Source of the DNA: Sinonovacula constricta
Taxonomy: Eukaryota; Mollusca; Bivalvia; Cardiida; Solecurtidae
Assembly (NCBI GenBank): GCA_007844125.1
Contig: CM017571.1
Location: 3,995,771-4,059,770 of the forward strand
Length of the DNA stretch: 64,000 bases
Reading direction: 5' to 3'
Shown: piece by piece, positions 26,153 through 41,100 of the stretch
How the letters are laid out: every line of letters starts with the position of its first letter
Numbering within the stretch: the first letter of the stretch is position 1
Made by a program: the position numbers and the translations under genes
The notes under the pieces: generated by a model
What the model saw: the letters and a program-made list of their open reading frames with translations, nothing else
Told to the model about the DNA's origin: nothing
The model's database searches: none

Positions 26153-29100
26153 CATTTACACATATATACACACACAGGTACTGTATACCAAGGGTATGTT
26201 AATATCTAGAGCTCCAGATGTGAAGAGTATTATCCTTGTATTATCCTTATATTATCATTGTATTGTATTATCCTTGCACGATCCTTATATTATTTATCCT
26301 TATATTATCATTGTATTGTATTATCCCTGTATTATCCCTGTATTATCCTTGTATTATCCTCATATTATTTCTATCAAAATCTGATAGTGCTGCTGCTAAT
26401 TAGTTCAGTCTGAATATTGCCAATTTAAATGAGTACCTACAAAGGTACTCAGTATTATGTGACAAATTACTTCAGCAACCCTAATCTCTCCTCTTGTCGG
26501 TAAAAGGTAGGATCAGAACATCTGTCTGGTCTATGGTAGCAGGACATGGTAATAATGACTTATTGTGGCAGGTCTGGTCTATGGTAGCAGGACATGGTAA
26601 TAATGACTTAATGTGTCAGGTCGGTCTATGGTAGCAAGACATGGTAATAATGACTTATTGTGTCAGGTCTGGTCTATGGTAGCAGGACATGGTAATAATG
26701 ACTTAATGTGTCAGGTCGGTCTATGGTAGCAAGACATGGTAATAATGACTTATTGTGGCAGGTCTGGTCTATGGTAGCAAGACATGGTAATAATGACCTT
26801 ATGTGTCAGGTCTGGTCTATGGTAGCAAGACATGGTAATAATGACTTATTGTGTCAGGTCTGGTCTATGGTAGCAGGACATGGTAATAATGACCTTATGT
26901 GGCAGGTCTGGTCTATGGTGGCAAGACATGGTAATAATGACTTATTGTGGCAGGTCTGGTCTATGGTAGCAAGACATGGTAATAATGACTTATTGTGGCA
27001 GGTCTGGTCTATGGTAGCAAGACATGGTAATAATGACTTATTGTGGCAGGTCTGGTCTATGGTAGCAAGACATGGTAATAATGACTTATTGTGGCAGGTC
27101 TGGTCTATGGTAGCAAGACATGGTAATAATGACTTATTGTGTCAGGTCTGGTCTATGGTAGCAAGACATGGTAATAATGACTTATTGTGGCAGGTCTGGT
27201 CTATGGTAGCAAGACATGGTAATAATGACCTTATGTGTCAGGTCTGGTCTATGGTAGCAAGACATGGTAATAATGACTTATTGTGTCAGGTCTGGTCTAT
27301 GGTAGCAAGACATGGTAATAATGACTTATTGTGGCAGGTCTGGTCTATGGTAGCAGGACATGGTAATAATGACTTATTGTGTCAGGTCTGGACTATGGTA
27401 GCAGGACATGGAAATAATGACTTATTGTGTCAGGTCTGGTCTATGGTAGCAAGACATGGTAATAATGACTTATTGTGGCAGGTCTGGTCTATGGTAGCAA
27501 GACATGGTAATAATGACTTAATGTGTCAGGTCTGGTCTATGGTAGCAGGACATGGTAATAATGACTTATTGTGTCAGGTCTGGTCTATGGTAGCAGGACA
27601 TGGTAATAATGACTTATTGTGGCAGGTCTGGTCTATGGTAGCAAGACATGGTAATAATGACTTATTGTGTCAGGTCTGGTCTATGGTAGCAGGACATGGT
27701 AATAATGACTTATTGTGGCAGGTCTGGTCTATGGTAGCAAGACATGGTAATAATGACTTATTGTGGCAGGTCTGGTCTATGGTAGCAAGACATGGTAATA
27801 ATGACTTATTGTGGCAGGTCTGGTCTATGGTAGCAAGACATGGTAATAATGACTTATTGTGGCAGGTCTGGTCTATGGTAGCAGGACATGGTAATAATGA
27901 CTTATTGTGGCAGGTCTGGTCTATGGTAGCAGGACATGGTAATAATGACTTATTGTGGCAGGTCTGGTCTATGGTAGCAGGACATGGTAATAATGACTTA
28001 TTGTGGCAGGTCTGGTCTATGGTAGCAGGACATGGTAATAATGACTTATTGTGGCAGGTCTGGTCTATGGTAGCAAGACATGGTAATAATGACTTATTGT
28101 GGCAGGTCTGGTCTATGGTAGCAAGACATGGTAATAATGACTTATTGTGGCAGGTCTGGTCTATGGTAGCAGGACATGGTAATAATGACTTATTGTGGCA
28201 GGTCTGGTCTATGGTAGCAAGACATGGTAATAATGACTTATTGTGGCAGGTCTGGTCTATGGTAGCAGGACATGGTAATAATGACTTATTGTGGCAGGTC
28301 TGGTCTATGGTAGCAAGACATGGTAATAATGACTTATTGTGGCAGGTCTGGTCTATGGTAGCAAGACATGGTAATAATGACTTATTGTGGCAGGTCTGGT
28401 CTATAGTAGCAAGACATGGTAATAATGACTTATTGTGGCAGGTCTGGTCTATGGTGGCAAGACATGGTAATAATGACTTATTGTGGCAGGTCTGGTCTAT
28501 GGTAGCAAGACATGGTAATAATGACTTATTGTGGCAGGTCTGGTCTATGGTAGCAAGACATGGTAATAATGACTTATTGTGGCAGGTCTGGTCTATGGTA
28601 GCAAGACATGGTAATAATGACTTATTGTGGCAGGTCTGGTCTATGGTAGCAAGACATGGTAATAATGACCTTATGTGTCAGGTCTGGTCTATGGTAGCAG
28701 GACATGGTAATAATGACCTTATGTGTCAGGTCTGGTCTATGGTAGCAAGACATGGTAATAATGACTTATTGTGGCAGGTCTGGTCTATGGTAGCAGGACA
28801 TGGTAATAATGACTTATTCTGGCAGGTCTGGTCTATGGTAGCAAGACATGGTTAAAATGACTTATTGTGGCAGGTCTGGTCTATGGTAGCAGGACATGGT
28901 AATAATGACTTATTGTGGCAGGTCTGGTCTATGGTAGCAGGACATGGTAATAATGACCTTATGTGTCAGGTCTGGTCTATGGTAGCAAGACATGGTAATA
29001 ATGACTTATTGTGGCAGGTCTGGTCTATGGTAGCAAGACATGGTAATAATGACTTATTGTGGCAGGTCTGGTCTATGGTAGCAAGACATGGTAATAATGA

Positions 29101-32100
29101 CTTATTGTGGCAGGTCTGGTCTATAGTAGCAAGACATGGTAATAATGACTTATTGTGGCAGGTCTGGTCTATGGTAGCAAGACATGGTAATAATGACTTA
29201 TTGTGGCAGGTCTGGTCTATGGTAGCAAGACATGGTAATAATGACTTATTGTGGCAGGTCTGGTCTATGGTAGCAGGACATGGTAATAATGACTTATTGT
29301 GTCATGTCTGGTCTATGGTAGCAAGACATGGTAATAATGACTTATTGTGGCAGGTCTGGTCTATGGTAGCAGGACATGGTAATAATGACTTATTGTGGCA
29401 GGTCTGGTCTATGGTAGCAGGACATGGTAATAATGACTTATTGTGTCATGTCTGGTCTATGGTAGCAAGACATGGTAATAATGACTTATTGTGGCAGGTC
29501 TGGTCTATGGTAGCAAGACATGGTAATAATGACTTATTGTGGCAGGTCTGGTCTATGGTAGCAAGACATGGTAATAATGACTTATTGTGTCAGGTCTGGT
29601 CTATGGTGGCAAGACATGGTAATAATGACTGATTGTGGCAGGTCTGGTCTATGGTAGCAGGACATGGTAATAATGACTGATTGTGGCAGGTCTGGTCTAT
29701 GGTAGCAGGACATGGTAATAATGACTTATTGTGTCAGGTCTGGTCTATGGTAGCAGGACATGGTAATAATTACTTATTGTGTCAGGTCTGGTCTATGGTA
29801 GCAAGACATGGTAATAATGACTTATTGTGTCAGGTCTGGTCTATGGTAGCAGGACATGGTAATAATGACTTATTGTGTCAGGTCTGGTCTATGGTAGCAA
29901 GACATGGTAATAATGACTTATTGTGTCAGGTCTGGTCTATGGTAGCAGGACATGGTAATAATGACTTATTGTGTCAGGTCTGGTCTATGGTAGCAAGACA
30001 TGGTAATAATGCCTTATTGTGGCAGGTCTGGTCTATGGTAGCAAGACATGGTAATAATGACTTATTGTGTCAGGTCTGGTCTATGGTAGCAAGACATGGT
30101 AATAATGACTTATTGTGTCAGGTCTTGTCTATGGTAGCAGGACATGGTAATAATGACTTATTGTGTCAGGTCTGGTCTATGGTAGCAGGACATGGTAATA
30201 ATGACTTATTGTGGCAGGTCTGGTCTATGGTAGCAGCACATGGTAATAATGACTTATTGTGTCAGGTCTGGTCTATGGTAGCAAGACATGGTAATAATGA
30301 CTTATTGTGTCAGGTCTGGTCTATGGTAGCAGCACATGGTAATAATGACTTATTGTGTCAGGTCTGGTCTATGGTAGCAAGACATGGTAATAATGACCTT
30401 GTGTGTCAGTTCTGGTCTATGGTAGCAAGACATGGTAATAATGACTTATTGTGGCAGGTCTGGTCTATGGTAGCAAGACATGGTAATAATGACTTATTGT
30501 GGCAGGTCTGGTCTATGGTAGCAAGACATGGTAATAATGACTTATTGTGGCAGGTCTGGTCTATGGTAGCAAGACATGGTAATAATGACTTATTGTGGCA
30601 GGTCTGGTCTATGGTAGCAAGACATGGTAATAATGACTTATTGTGGCAGGTCTGGTCTATGGTAGCAGGACATGGTAATAATGACTTATTGTGGCAGGTC
30701 TGGTCTATGGTAGCAAGACATGGTAAAAATGACTTATTGTGGCAGGTCTGGTCTATGGTAGCAAGACATGGTAATAATGACTTATTGTGGCAGGTCTGGT
30801 CTATGTGGCAAGACATGGTAATAATGACTCATTGTGTCAGGTCTGGTCTATGTGGCAAGACATGGTAATAATGACTTATTGTGGCAGGTCTGGTCTATGT
30901 GGCAAGACATGGTAATAATGACCTTATGTGGCAGGTCTGGTCTATGGTAGCAAGACATGGTAATAATGACTTATTGTGGCAGGTCTGGTCTATGGTAGCA
31001 AGACATGGTAATAATGACTTATTGTGTCAGGTCTGGTCTATGTGGCAAGACATGGTAATAATGACTCATTGTGTCAGGTCTGGTCTATGGTAGCAAGACA
31101 TGGTAATAATGACTTATTGTGTCAGGTCTGGTCTATGGTAGCAAGACATGGTAATAATGACTTATTGTGTCAGGTCTGGTCTATGGTAGCAAGACATGGT
31201 AATAATGACTTATTGTGGCAGGTCTGGTCTATGGTAGCAAGACATGGTAATAATGACTTATTGTGTCAGGTCTGGTCTATGGTGGCAAGACATGGTAATA
31301 ATGACTTATTGTGGCAGGTCTGGTCTATGGTAGCAAGACATGGTAATAATGACTTATTGTGGCAGGTCTGGTCTATGTGGCAAGACATGGTAATAATGAC
31401 TCATTGTGTCAGGTCTGGTCTATGGTAGCAAGACATGGTAATAATGACTCATTGTGTCAGGTCTGGTCTATGGTGGCAAGACATGGTAATAATGACTTAT
31501 TGTGGCAGGTCTGGTCTATGGTAGCAGGACATGGTAATAATGACTCATTGTGTCAGGTCTGGTCTATGGTGGCAAGACATGGTAATAATGACTTATTGTG
31601 GCAGGTCTGGTCTATGGTAGCAGGACATGGTAATAATGACTTATTGTGGCAGGTCTGGTCTATGGTGGCAAGACATGGTAATAATGACTTATTGTGGCAG
31701 GTCTGGTCTATGGTAGCAAGACATGGTAATAATGACTTATTGTGGCAGGTCTGGTCTATGGTAGCAAGACATGGTAATAATGACTTATTGTGGCAGGTCT
31801 GGTCTATGGTGGCAAGACATGGTAATAATGACTTATTGTGGCAGGTCTGGTCTATGGTAGCAAGACATGGTAATAATGACTTATTGTGGCAGGTCTGGTC
31901 TATGGTAGCAAGACATGGTAATAATGACTTATTGTGGCAGGTCTGGTCTATGGTAGCAAGACATGGTAATAATGACTTATTGTGTCAGGTCTGGTCTATG
32001 GTGGCAAGACATGGTAATAATGACTTATTGTGGCAGGTCTGGTCTATGGTAGCAAGACATGGTAATAATGACTTATTGTGGCAGGTCTGGTCTATGTGGC

Positions 32101-35100
32101 AAGACATGGTAATAATGACTCATTGTGTCAGGTCTGGTCTATGGTAGCAAGACATGGTAATAATGACTCATTGTGTCAGGTCTGGTCTATGGTGGCAAGA
32201 CATGGTAATAATGACTTATTGTGGCAGGTCTGGTCTATGGTAGCAGGACATGGTAATAATGACTCATTGTGTCAGGTCTGGTCTATGGTGGCAAGACATG
32301 GTAATAATGACTTATTGTGGCAGGTCTGGTCTATGGTAGCAGGACATGGTAATAATGACTTATTGTGGCAGGTCTGGTCTATGGTGGCAAGACATGGTAA
32401 TAATGACTTATTGTGGCAGGTCTGGTCTATGGTAGCAAGACATGGTAATAATGACTTATTGTGGCAGGTCTGGTCTATGGTAGCAAGACATGGTAATAAT
32501 GACTTATTGTGGCAGGTCTGGTCTATGGTAGCAAGACATGGTAATAATGACTTATTGTGGCAGGTCTGGTCTATGGTAGCAAGACATGGTAATAATGACT
32601 TATTGTGTCAGTTCTGGTCTATGGTAGCAAGACATGGTAATAATGACTTATTGTGGCAGGTCTGGTCTATGGTAGCAGGACATGGTAATAATGACTTATT
32701 GTGGCAGGTCTGGTCTATGGTAGCAAGACATGGTAATAATGACTTATTGTGGCAGGTCTGGTCTATGGTAGCAAGACATGGTAATAATGACTTATTGTGG
32801 CAGGTCTGGTCTATGGTAGCAGGACATGGTAATAATGACCTTATGTGTCAGGTCTGGTCTATGGTAGCAGGACATGGTAATATCGACTTATTGTGGCAGG
32901 TCTGGTCTATGGTAGCAAGACATGGTAATAATGACTTAATGTGTCAGTTCTGGTCTATGGTAGCAAGACATGGTAATAATGACCTTGTGTGTCAGTTCTG
33001 GTCTATGGTAGCAAGACATGGTAATAATGACCTTGTGTGTCAGTGTGGTGTATTGAGCAGAACAAAGAGTCCGGACTTTACAATGTGACTAACCTGCCTG
33101 TGAGACTGGTGGTAGCAACATCAGGTCCCGTGGTGATCCTCACTCCTACAGTGATTACCTTCAAATAGGTCAGGTAGTAACATGTCAGGTTGAGAGAGCT
33201 GCCATCTGGATATAGAAATCATAAAATCAATATTCAGCTATAATTCTAATTGTGATGAACCTTTCTTTTTGGTCCGACTAAGCAATATCTGACTATTACA
33301 ATCATAATATGGAAAACACTTGTATCAATAGATACTCAAATCAAAGATTAAAGTTATACAAGACTGCTAGATTAGAACCAAGCCACATAAAATAAATGCT
33401 AACAAATGGTAAAAGAGATAATAATGTGACTTTAAACATACATTTAAAGGCTAAGTCTTAAATCAATACTATCCAAGCCAATACAGAAATGTGTGAGCGT
33501 CGGCTCCAGGTACGGGAGGCCCCGGGTTCGAAATCAGGCCGCGACATACCAAAGTTGTTAAAAATGGTAGTGATATAGCTCCCTTGCTAACACTCAAGCA
33601 AATATAAGGGTAGTTCCACGACTGGTTAGCCCGGTGTCAGGATAATGTGACTGGGTGTGGTATCATGCCAGGTGTTCACGAAACAAACAAACAAATAAAC
33701 AGACATGTGTACCTTTACAAGCAATGTTGAGGACCACAGAGAGAGGGTGTTTGGTGAGGACTGTGTTCTTGCTGTCTGATTTCCTCACATCCACAGTCTT
33801 TCTCCTTCGCTTCTAGAATATATGAAACACTTTGTTTTATGAAACACTTTGTCTTAAAAGTCGCGCAACTCTAACCACTAAGTTATGGGTGCCCACTAAA
33901 AGAAACATGCCCCCAAAGTTAATTTGGACAGATAATTATTAGCTATTTGTTGTTATAAAGTTGATCTTCTCAAATGATTTTTGCATTGTGGCACCAGTCT
34001 TTGTGACATCAATGCAGCGAGTGAAAGTGATTATGAAAGTTTCACGCACCTGTCAACTGATGTGCATGTATTGAAATTTTATGTGGGCGTGATTATTATT
34101 GTGCAAGGAAATAGTGAAAGTGAAAAGGAACTTTGATTTGATGAAGCAATGTAAAGTTTTACACTGAACAATTCCTGGACAGATTGGACAAGTAGAATTT
34201 TATTTACTCTGCCGAACAAAATCTTAACTTGTCAAAATCCATCGAATAATCTTCAATGTCTAGCACAGACTAAGTTCAGAGCCAAACAGTTCTGCATTTT
34301 TCTTTTGACAGTTGATTTACTTTCGGTTTTCTCATTTCAAAGCCATAAAGCAATAAACTGTTTTCAAGCATCAGCGAAATCCAGCTGCAAGCATAGCATG
34401 ACCCACTTTTTGCCTTTTCAGCAAAAAGCATCTTTGTAGAATTCATGTTCTTTTTAAGACTGGTTCTTGCATATTATTAACCAAATTGTTTCTAACACAA
34501 AAAATTACACCGGTACATTTATGGCATGCACAAACCCAGTTAAACTCTAGACAGGCAAGTCTGGTGGCCAGATGAAAGGGAGATAAATTAACACAGGTAG
34601 AGTTATAATAATTAATCAAACCTGCATAAAAAGACAGGACAAGCAATGATACCTTAAAGGATTCATATACTGCTTCCATAAACATTTTAGTTTTCGTGAG
34701 AACAGCACGATGTCAACATTTTGTGGACAATGTAATTATTTTCACCTGACACAGCTGGAAGCTGCCATGCCCGTATGAAATAACCAGAAAATCCTATGGG
34801 AATTGCAAATGTCAAAAGTGTAAAAAATTGACATTTTCATATCATAAGTATAATAATTTGCAAAAACCAGGTATTGCAAAAATATCAATTAGAAAGGTTT
34901 GATGAAAACTTTATGATTATTGACATAAATCTTGAGCGGAAAATCATAAATATATATTAAATAAAACATTGATACCAATTCAAATGTGTACTTAAATATG
35001 AAATGCTCTATGGCAGGAATGTCCCTTGTCAATAATATCATAGCAACCAACTGACAAAAACAAGCAGACATTTCTGATCCCATAGATTTTAGGCAATGGT

Positions 35101-38100
35101 GCCAAGCAGCAACTTTATATCTCAGTCAACGTAAAAACCGGTAAATTTGTTTGCTATTCATATCAAACAGACCTAACAGTGAGAGATATACAATATACAA
35201 CCCCATAAGATAGGTGGTCTCTTGAGATGCAACACTCAGTTAAGTTTGCGGTTGTATAATTTCACATTTACTTCTATTATCATGATGCAATGATGGTGAT
35301 GATAATTCATGTAATTAATGGTGATTGTGGCGATAATGATGATTAAAACTCTTTTTTAATTAACATGCATTCTCACACATGAAAATCATCTGTATCAAAA
35401 ATCTACAGGCATTCACAGTTGTATGTAAACATTAATAAAATACATTTCATAGTCTACTGCTAATGGCATGCGTTTCTGTGCATCTTGAAGATGCATTTCA
35501 CACTAGTAATTGAGCTAAAAAATTACCTCAAAATGAAAAATAAAAAAAAGGGAATGCAGTGAGAGTGAAAGGGTCAAAAATCAAAAAATCAAATTTGCAT
35601 TGATTGAGAACAAAATATGCTCCTTGAAATGTTACTCATATTGATTTATACATATTAATAAATTGTTAAGAAAGTGGAACTAATGAAGAACATCGGCTTA
35701 TATAAACTGTGTTATTGATCAACTAGTTTCGACCCTTTTGAGGTCATCATCAGGATACATATTTTCACTTCAGGTTTACTGAAGTACATAAAAAAGGGAA
35801 GCAATGGTCACATGATTCATGGGATCGTTCTTAAAATAGAATAGAGAAAGCATACTAAAGTTAAATAATGTTATCAAGGTAGAAAAAGACTGATGATGGT
35901 ATTTGAACATATCAGAGTTTGTTTTTTGTTATTAAATTACTGTAAAAGTAGAGATACTGAATATATATAAACAAATATATCTCTGTCCAGTAGTGTATTA
36001 TTTTCGTCCATTTAAATAGTATCAGTGCTCAAGCTTTCTGAAGGATATGCTAAATAGTCCATTGATGACACTGATTTTAGTTACGACATTTACCAGTTAA
36101 TTGATTAAACTTGTCAATGTAATGGTGAATGCAAATTAGCAGAATCAACTGTACTTAATTTGAAGTGAATACAACAGGTAGTTTTCAGGTTATACTTTAG
36201 ACAACAAAGTCCACAGGATAGTAGAATTTGAAGTGAATATAACAGGTAGTTTTCAGGTTATACTTTAGACAACAAAGTCCACAGGATAGTAGAATTTGAA
36301 GTGAATACAACAGGTAGTTTTCAGGTTATACTTTAGACAACAAAGTCCACAGGATAGTAGAATTTGAAGTGAATACGACAGGTAGTTTTCAGGTTATACT
36401 TTAGACAACAAAGTCCACAGGATAGTAGAATTTGAAGTGAATATAACAGGTAGTTTTCAGGTTATACTTTAGACAACAAAGTCCACGGGATAGTAGAATT
36501 TGAAGTGAATACAACAGGTAGTTTTCAGGTTATACTTTAGACAACAAAGTCCACAGGATAGTAGAATTTGAAGTGAATACAACAGGTAGTTTTCAGGTTA
36601 TACTTTAGACAACAAAGTCCACAGGATAGTAGAATTTGAAGTGAATACAACAGGTAGTTTTCAGGTTATACTTTAGACAACAAAGTCCACAGGATAGTAG
36701 AATTTGAAGTGAATATAACAGGTAGTTTTCAGGTTATACTTTAGACAACAAAGTCCACAGGATAGTAGAATTTGAAGTGAATACAACAGGTAGTTTTCAG
36801 GTTATACTTTAGACAACAAAGTCCACAGGATAGTAGAATTTGAAGTGAATATAACAGGTAGTTTTCAGGTTATACTTTAGACAACAAAGTCCACGGGATA
36901 GTAGAATTTGAAGTGAATACAACAGGTAGTTTTCAGGTTATTCTTTAGACAACAAAGTCCACGGGATAGTAGAATTTGAAGTGAATATAACAGGTAGTTT
37001 TCAGGTTATTCTTTAGACAACAAAGTCCACAGGATAGTAGAATTTGAAGTGAATATAACAGGTAGTTTTCAGGTTATACTTTAGACAACAAAGTCCACAG
37101 GATAGTAGAATTTGAAGTGAATATAACAGGTAGTTTTCAGGTTATACTTTAGACAACAAAGTCCACGGGATAGTAGAATTTGAAGTGAATACAACAGGTA
37201 GTTTTCAGGTTATTCTTTAGACAACAAAGTCCACAGGATAGTAGAATGGAGAGACAAAGGGCAGACTATGTGTATGCCTTTCTGGGAGAAAAATTAATCT
37301 ATTAGTTAAATAGAGCAAACATTACAGGGCCATTCAACAATAAAAAGAAAAAATGCTGTTAACTGTTGTTCATAAAATAGCATACAGATGATCCCTACTG
37401 TATAAAATATTGGAGACAGATTCTTAAATATAATTTGTCACAAAAGTAATGTTTTCTGGTTCAAAACCGCCAAAGTCAGAATACAACATATGACAACTTA
37501 CTGAAGCTTTCTTGTCATGATCTTCTTGTTCTTCTTGGTCACTGTCACTCTCATCATCTGTAATGTATACACATACTGCATAAAGTATGGAGTTATAAAT
37601 GGATAGTAGATTAAGTTATTAAACCTTTTTCTTTACAGGTTGGTTTTTTTTTCTTAACAAACTGACGCCGATAGTCGGTGTCTTCCCCTAGAAAACCTTT
37701 CCCCAACAAAATCTTTTTTTCCGCCTTGTAAAATCTTTCTTCTCCTTATAAAGTGTAAAATTTTTATCAAATAAATAAATCGCTTAATTTTTAGTTCATT
37801 TCAATATGTTTCATCCAAAATCTGCGCATTTAATGAACTTCTGTTTAGAATTATATATGCATAATACTGAGCATAATATTTGATAAGTGTTACAAAATAT
37901 AGACTCGCTACGTCACGGACATTATATCATAGCTTTCGATACTCGCTATTTGTAATAATGGGAACCAATTTTGATAGGGGAAACCAGACGAGTGTTTGTT
38001 TACTTCCGGTCATTGTATTCCATGATATCCTACAAATTGGAAAAATTACAACAATAACAAAAAAATCTGATGCATTAAGTTCAAAACAAAATTGAAACAT

Positions 38101-41100
38101 TTTTTAAGAAATCATCCTCTAGTGAGTAGAGTAAGAAAAAACTCGACAATCAATCGAATCAAAATTGTTGAAAAAAATGAAACCCAAACTAACAGAAGTA
38201 GGCATTCTACATCGTGGAAAGAATCTTGACCCGAATCAACATGTACTAGTAGTGCAGTTACTGGCGCTGCCACATTTTCTGAAAAGTAACAGTCAGCATG
38301 CAATACTGCATCAAATACTGACTCCCAATTTTATATTGTTCACAGTGTTTTCCCTTGCTGACCAGCATCTAGAATCTTCCCCTGTTCCTAAAAAAACTGA
38401 TTTATTTTCAGTTGAGTAATATACAACTTATATTACACCTACATGACTGGATGTTAGGTGGGCAGGACTTTCTTGAACTGGCTCCTGGCAGTATTACACC
38501 TGGTAATGCCGGGATGTTAGGTGGGCAGGACTTTCTTGAACTGGCTCCTGGCAGTACTTCACCTGGTAATGCCTGGATGTTAGGTGGGCAGGACTTTCTT
38601 GAACTGGCTCCTGGCAGTATTACACCTGGTAATGCCGGGATGTTAGGTGGGCAGGACTGTCTGGAACTGGCTCCTGGCAGTACTTCACCTGGTAATGCCT
38701 GGATGTTAGGTGGGCAGGACTTTCTTGAACTGGCTCCTGGCAGTATAACACCTGGTAATGCCGAGATGTTAGGTGGGCAGGACTTTCTTGAACTGGCTCC
38801 TGGCAGTATTACACCTGGTAATGCCGGGATGTTAGGTGGGCAGGACTGTCTTGAACTGGCTCCTGGAAGTATTACACCTGGTAATACCTGGATGTTAGGT
38901 AGGCAGGACTGTCTTGAACTGGCTCCTGGCAGTATTACACCAGGTAATGCCGAGATGTTAGGTGGGCAGGACTATCTGGAAATGGCTCCTGGCAGTACTT
39001 CACCTGGTAATGCCTGGATGTTAGGTGGGCAGGACTGACTTGAACTGGCTCCTGGCAGTACTTCACCTGGTAATGCCTGGATGTTAGGTGGGCAGGACTT
39101 TCTTGAACTGGCTCCTGGCAGTACTACACCTGGTAATGCCTGGATGTTAGGTGGGCAGGACTGTCTTGAACTGGCTCCTGACAGTATTACACCTGGTAAT
39201 GCCTGGATGTTAGGTGGGCAGGACTTTCTTGAACTGGCTCCTGACAGTATTACACCTGGTAATGCCTGGATGTTAGGTGGGCAGGAATGTCTTGAACTGG
39301 CTCGTGGCAGTATTACACCTGGTAATGCCTGGATGTTAGGGGGGAAGGACTATCTGGAACTGGCTCCTGGCAGTTTTACACCTGGTAATGCCTGGATGTT
39401 AGGTGGGCAGGACTGTCTTGAACTGGCTCCTGGCAGTTTTACACCTGGTAATGCCGGGATGTTAGGTGGGCAGGACTGTCTTGAACTGGCTCCTGGCAGT
39501 ATTACACCTGGTAATGCCGGGATGGTAGGTGGGCAGGACTGTCTTGAACTGGCTCCTGGCAGTATTACACCTGGTAATGCCGGGATGTTAGGTGGGCAGG
39601 ACTGTCTTGAACTGGCCCAAGGCAGTATTACACTTAGTAATGCCTGGATGTTAGGTGGGCAGGACTGTCTTGAACTGGCTCCTGGCAGTTTTACACCTGG
39701 TAATGCCTGGATGTTAGGTGGGCAGGACTGTCTTGAACTGGCTCCTGGCAGTATTACACCTGGTAATGCCGGGATGTTAGGTGGGCAGGACTGTCTTGAA
39801 CTGGCTCCTGGCAGTATTACACCTGGTAATGCCTGGATGTTAAGTGGGCAGGACTGTCTTGAACTGGCTCCTGGCAGTATTACACCTGGTAATGCCTGGA
39901 TGTTAGGTGGGCAGGACTTTCTTGAACTGGCTCCTGGCAGTATTGCACCTGGTAATGCCGGGATGTTAGGTAGGCAGGACTATCTGGAACTGGCTCCTGG
40001 CAGTACTTCACCTGGTAATGCCTGGATGTTAGGTGGGCAGGACTGTTTTGAACTGGCTCCTGGCAGTATTACACCTGGTGATGCCGGGATGTTAGGTGGG
40101 CAGGACTTTCTTGAACTGGCTCCTGGCAGTACTTCACCTGGTAATGCCTGGATGTTAGATAGGCAGGACTGTCTTGAACTGGCTCCTGGCAGTTTTACAC
40201 CTGGTGATGCCGGGATGTTAGGTGGGCAGGACTTTCTTGAACTGGCTCCTGGCAGTATTACACCTGGTAATGCCTGGATGTTAGGTGGGCAGGACTGTCT
40301 TGAACTGGCTCCTGGCAGTATTACACCTGGTAATGCCAGGATGGTAGGTGGGCAGGACTGTCTTGAACTGGCTCCTGGCAGTATTACACCTGGTAATGCC
40401 GGGATGTTAGGTGGGCAGGACTGTCTGGAACTGGCCCAAGGCAGTATTACACCTGGTAATGCCTGGATGTTAGGTGGGCAGGACTGTCTTGAACTGGCTC
40501 CTGGCAGTTTTACACCTGGTAATGCCTGGATGTTAGGTGGGCAGGACTGTCTTGAACTGGCTCCTGGCAGTATTACACCTGGTAATGCCGGGATGTTAGG
40601 TGGGCAGGACTGTCTTGAACTGGCTCCTGGCAGTATTACACCTGGTAATGCCGGGATGTTAGGTGGGCAGGACTGTCTTGAACTGGCTCCTGGCAGTATT
40701 ACACCTGGTAATGCCTGGATGTTAGGTGGGCAGGACTGTCTTGAACTGGCTCCTGGCAGTACTACACCTGGTAATGCCTGGATGTTAAGTGGGCAGGACT
40801 GACTTGAACTGGCCCAAGGCAGTATTACACCTGGTAATGCCTGGATGTTAGGTGGGCAGGACTGTCTTGAACTGGCTCCTGGCAGTACTTCACCTGGTAA
40901 TGCCTGGATGTTAGGTGGGCAGGACTGTCTTGAACTGGCTCCTGGCAGTATTACACCTGGTAATGCCGGGATGTTAGGTAGGCAGGACTATCTGGAACTG
41001 GCTCCTGGCAGTACTTCACCTGGTAATGCCTGGATGTTAGGTGGGCAGGACTGTTTTGAACTGGCTCCTGGCAGTACTTCACCTGGTAATGCCTGGATGT

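Noticed and set aside
26708..33088. Long open frames (up to 715 codons) of 16-residue repeats [16 protein letters not shown]
   Set aside because: The unit is 48 bp and lacks stops in this frame, so long frames follow automatically; the opposite strand is also open (30406-30816). Variants do not prefer third codon positions, 47-bp units break the frame, and the array lies inside a THOC5 intron in antisense.
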